Shown piece by piece: positions 5,715-6,535 of a stretch of DNA of 6,535 nt (within the stretch, counting starts at the first letter, position 1; each line of letters starts with the position of its first letter). This DNA is from JAKBCQ01 sp021807585 (GTDB lineage: Bacteria > Planctomycetota > Planctomycetia > Isosphaerales > Isosphaeraceae). Under the pieces are notes generated by a model, which saw only the letters and a list, made by a program, of their open reading frames with translations, had not been told where the DNA came from and searched no databases. The translations under genes and the position numbers were made by a program. The DNA lies in contig DAHWFG010000509.1 of NCBI GenBank assembly GCA_027325115.1, positions 1 through 6,535 of the forward strand, in the 5' to 3' direction.

Positions 5715-6535
5715 ATGTTGATCATTCTTTCGAGGCTTTCCCGAAGCTGGATCGCGCCTCTCTGCGGGCTATTCGGGCTGATGGCGATCGGTTGCCAAAG
5801 CACCGCGATCGACCTCTCGGAGGGGCCCGCGCCGTTGCGTACCCCGCGGCCCAATGGCGACGCCGAAAGCTACGAGGATTCCCTCACCGGAGGCGAAGTT
5901 TTCTCCATGTATTGCAATCAATGTCATAACGCTCGGGCCTTGGGAGAACGGCCGTTGGCGAATTACCAGAACGTCGCCGCGCACATGCGGGTCCGAGCCA
6001 ATCTAACCGGAAAAGAATATGAAAAATTGAATGAATTTTTGCGCCGTTGGCACGACGTCCCCGCTCCCACTCCGCCCAACGATCCTTCGCCCAAGCGACT
6101 TATCTTCTCGCAACCGATCAGCGAGCTTCGTGATGAACCGGCGACCGGACGCCCCGCTCCGGCGCAGCCCGTCCAAGGCGGAATCGCTCCGGCGCAACCC
6201 GTTTCGGGTGGAATCGTTCCGGCGCAGCCGCTTCCAGGCGGAATCGCTCCAGGGCAACCCGTACAGGGTGGAATCGCTCCGAGTCAGCCCGTTCCAGGTG
6301 GAGTCGCTCCGGCGCAGCCCGTTCCAGGTGGAGTCGCTCCGGGTCAGCCGCTTCCGGGCGGAATCGTTCCGGCGCAGCCGCTTCCAGGTGGAATCGCTCC
6401 AGGGCAACCCGTTCCAGGCGGAATCGCTCCGGCGCAGCCTCTTCAAGGCGGAGTCGCTCCGGCGCAACCGCTTCCGGGCGGAGTCGCTCCGGGTCAGCCG
6501 CTTCCGGGCGGAATCGTTCCGGCGCAGCCGCTTCC
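5715..6535 (+). CDS. Monoheme cytochrome c lipoprotein with C-terminal decapeptide repeats, partial (3' end outside window)
   Basis: An ATG at 5715, with AGGGAG (5701-5706) 8 nt upstream, opens a frame running uninterrupted off the right edge (273 full codons visible). The N-terminus, MLIILSRLSRSW then a hydrophobic stretch ending LMAIG26|C27, reads as a lipoprotein signal, so the protein should be lipid-anchored in the envelope; Ala at -3 of the lipobox is acceptable though not ideal. A compact heme domain (about 57-114) has C67-N-Q-C70-H71; M91 in AHMRVRANLT is the best candidate for the second axial ligand, followed by the helix KEYEKLNEFLRRW. The heme domain is short for class I cytochromes. 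After a Pro-rich linker (115-145) the rest consists of decapeptides of consensus GG[IV]APAQP[VL]P, probably an extended flexible arm. The gene lies 123 nt after the porin gene and probably shares its transcript. An electron-transfer role is inferred; total length and C-terminal end are unknown. Confidence 0.85.
   Translation, partial: MLIILSRLSRSWIAPLCGLFGLMAIGCQSTAIDLSEGPAPLRTPRPNGDAESYEDSLTGGEVFSMYCNQCHNARALGERPLANYQNVAAHMRVRANLTGKEYEKLNEFLRRWHDVPAPTPPNDPSPKRLIFSQPISELRDEPATGRPAPAQPVQGGIAPAQPVSGGIVPAQPLPGGIAPGQPVQGGIAPSQPVPGGVAPAQPVPGGVAPGQPLPGGIVPAQPLPGGIAPGQPVPGGIAPAQPLQGGVAPAQPLPGGVAPGQPLPGGIVPAQPL
6151..6535 (+). repeat. 30-bp tandem repeat array encoding decapeptides, continues past the window
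   Basis: One degenerate unit (6151-6180) is followed by eleven full 30-bp units from 6181 to 6510 and a 25-bp partial unit at the edge. The period is exactly ten codons, so the frame is kept throughout. Many differences are synonymous (GGC/GGT, CAG/CAA, CCG/CCC/CCA). Amino-acid changes are conservative: Ile/Val, Ala/Gly/Ser, Val/Leu, Pro/Gln/Ser. A second-order period of five units (150 bp) is present: the first 25 bases at 6211, 6361 and 6511 are identical, and 6331-6385 equals 6481-6535 exactly. Confidence 0.97.

Noticed and set aside
6003..6467. Minus-strand open frame with its own repeated decapeptide (RRSDSAWNGL-like)
   Set aside because: It is the antisense shadow of the 30-bp array, open only because the repeat has no stop in that frame; wobble variation fits the plus-strand frame.
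6151..6535. CRISPR array
   Set aside because: Units are contiguous with no unique spacers, and the period is exactly ten codons in an open frame.

Overview
The window looks like chromosomal DNA from a member of the Planctomycetota. The main evidence is a tandem pair of DUF1559 (PulG-like, prepilin-type) proteins, a family strongly expanded in that phylum. Moderately high GC, long intergenic gaps and Pro/Ala-rich secreted proteins fit the same picture. I cannot place it below phylum level.

Layout: (1) Positions 1-485 (minus) hold the N-terminal 161 codons of a DUF1559 protein that runs off the left edge. (2) Positions 726-1820 (minus) hold a complete DUF1559 paralogue of 364 aa, followed by a convincing intrinsic terminator at 672-715. 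(3) Positions 1821-2508 are a divergent intergenic region of about 690 bp with AT-rich stretches, inverted repeats and a dense cluster of CGATCG sites. I find no credible gene there. (4) Positions 2509-3258 (plus) encode an exported monoheme c-type cytochrome with an unusual Cys/His-rich segment and a Pro/Ala-rich tail. (5) Positions 3259-3695 are a 437-bp gap with a perfect 7-bp inverted repeat and a possible promoter. (6) Positions 3696-5591 (plus) encode a 631-aa outer-membrane porin-like protein: signal peptide, long coiled coil with an internal duplication, then a beta-barrel ending in Phe. (7) Positions 5715-6535 (plus) encode a second monoheme cytochrome, a predicted lipoprotein. Its C-terminus is an array of decapeptide repeats (30-bp DNA period, with a five-unit higher-order period) that runs off the right edge.

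How they may work together: the plus-strand genes form a cytochrome / coiled-coil porin / cytochrome-lipoprotein cluster. The simplest inference is a cell-envelope module in which two monoheme cytochromes, each with a long flexible Pro-rich tail, act with or near a barrel held by a periplasmic coiled coil. It could be electron transfer through or at the outer membrane, or solute uptake linked to redox chemistry. This is inferred from gene order and architecture only. The minus-strand DUF1559 pair is a separate, divergently transcribed unit.
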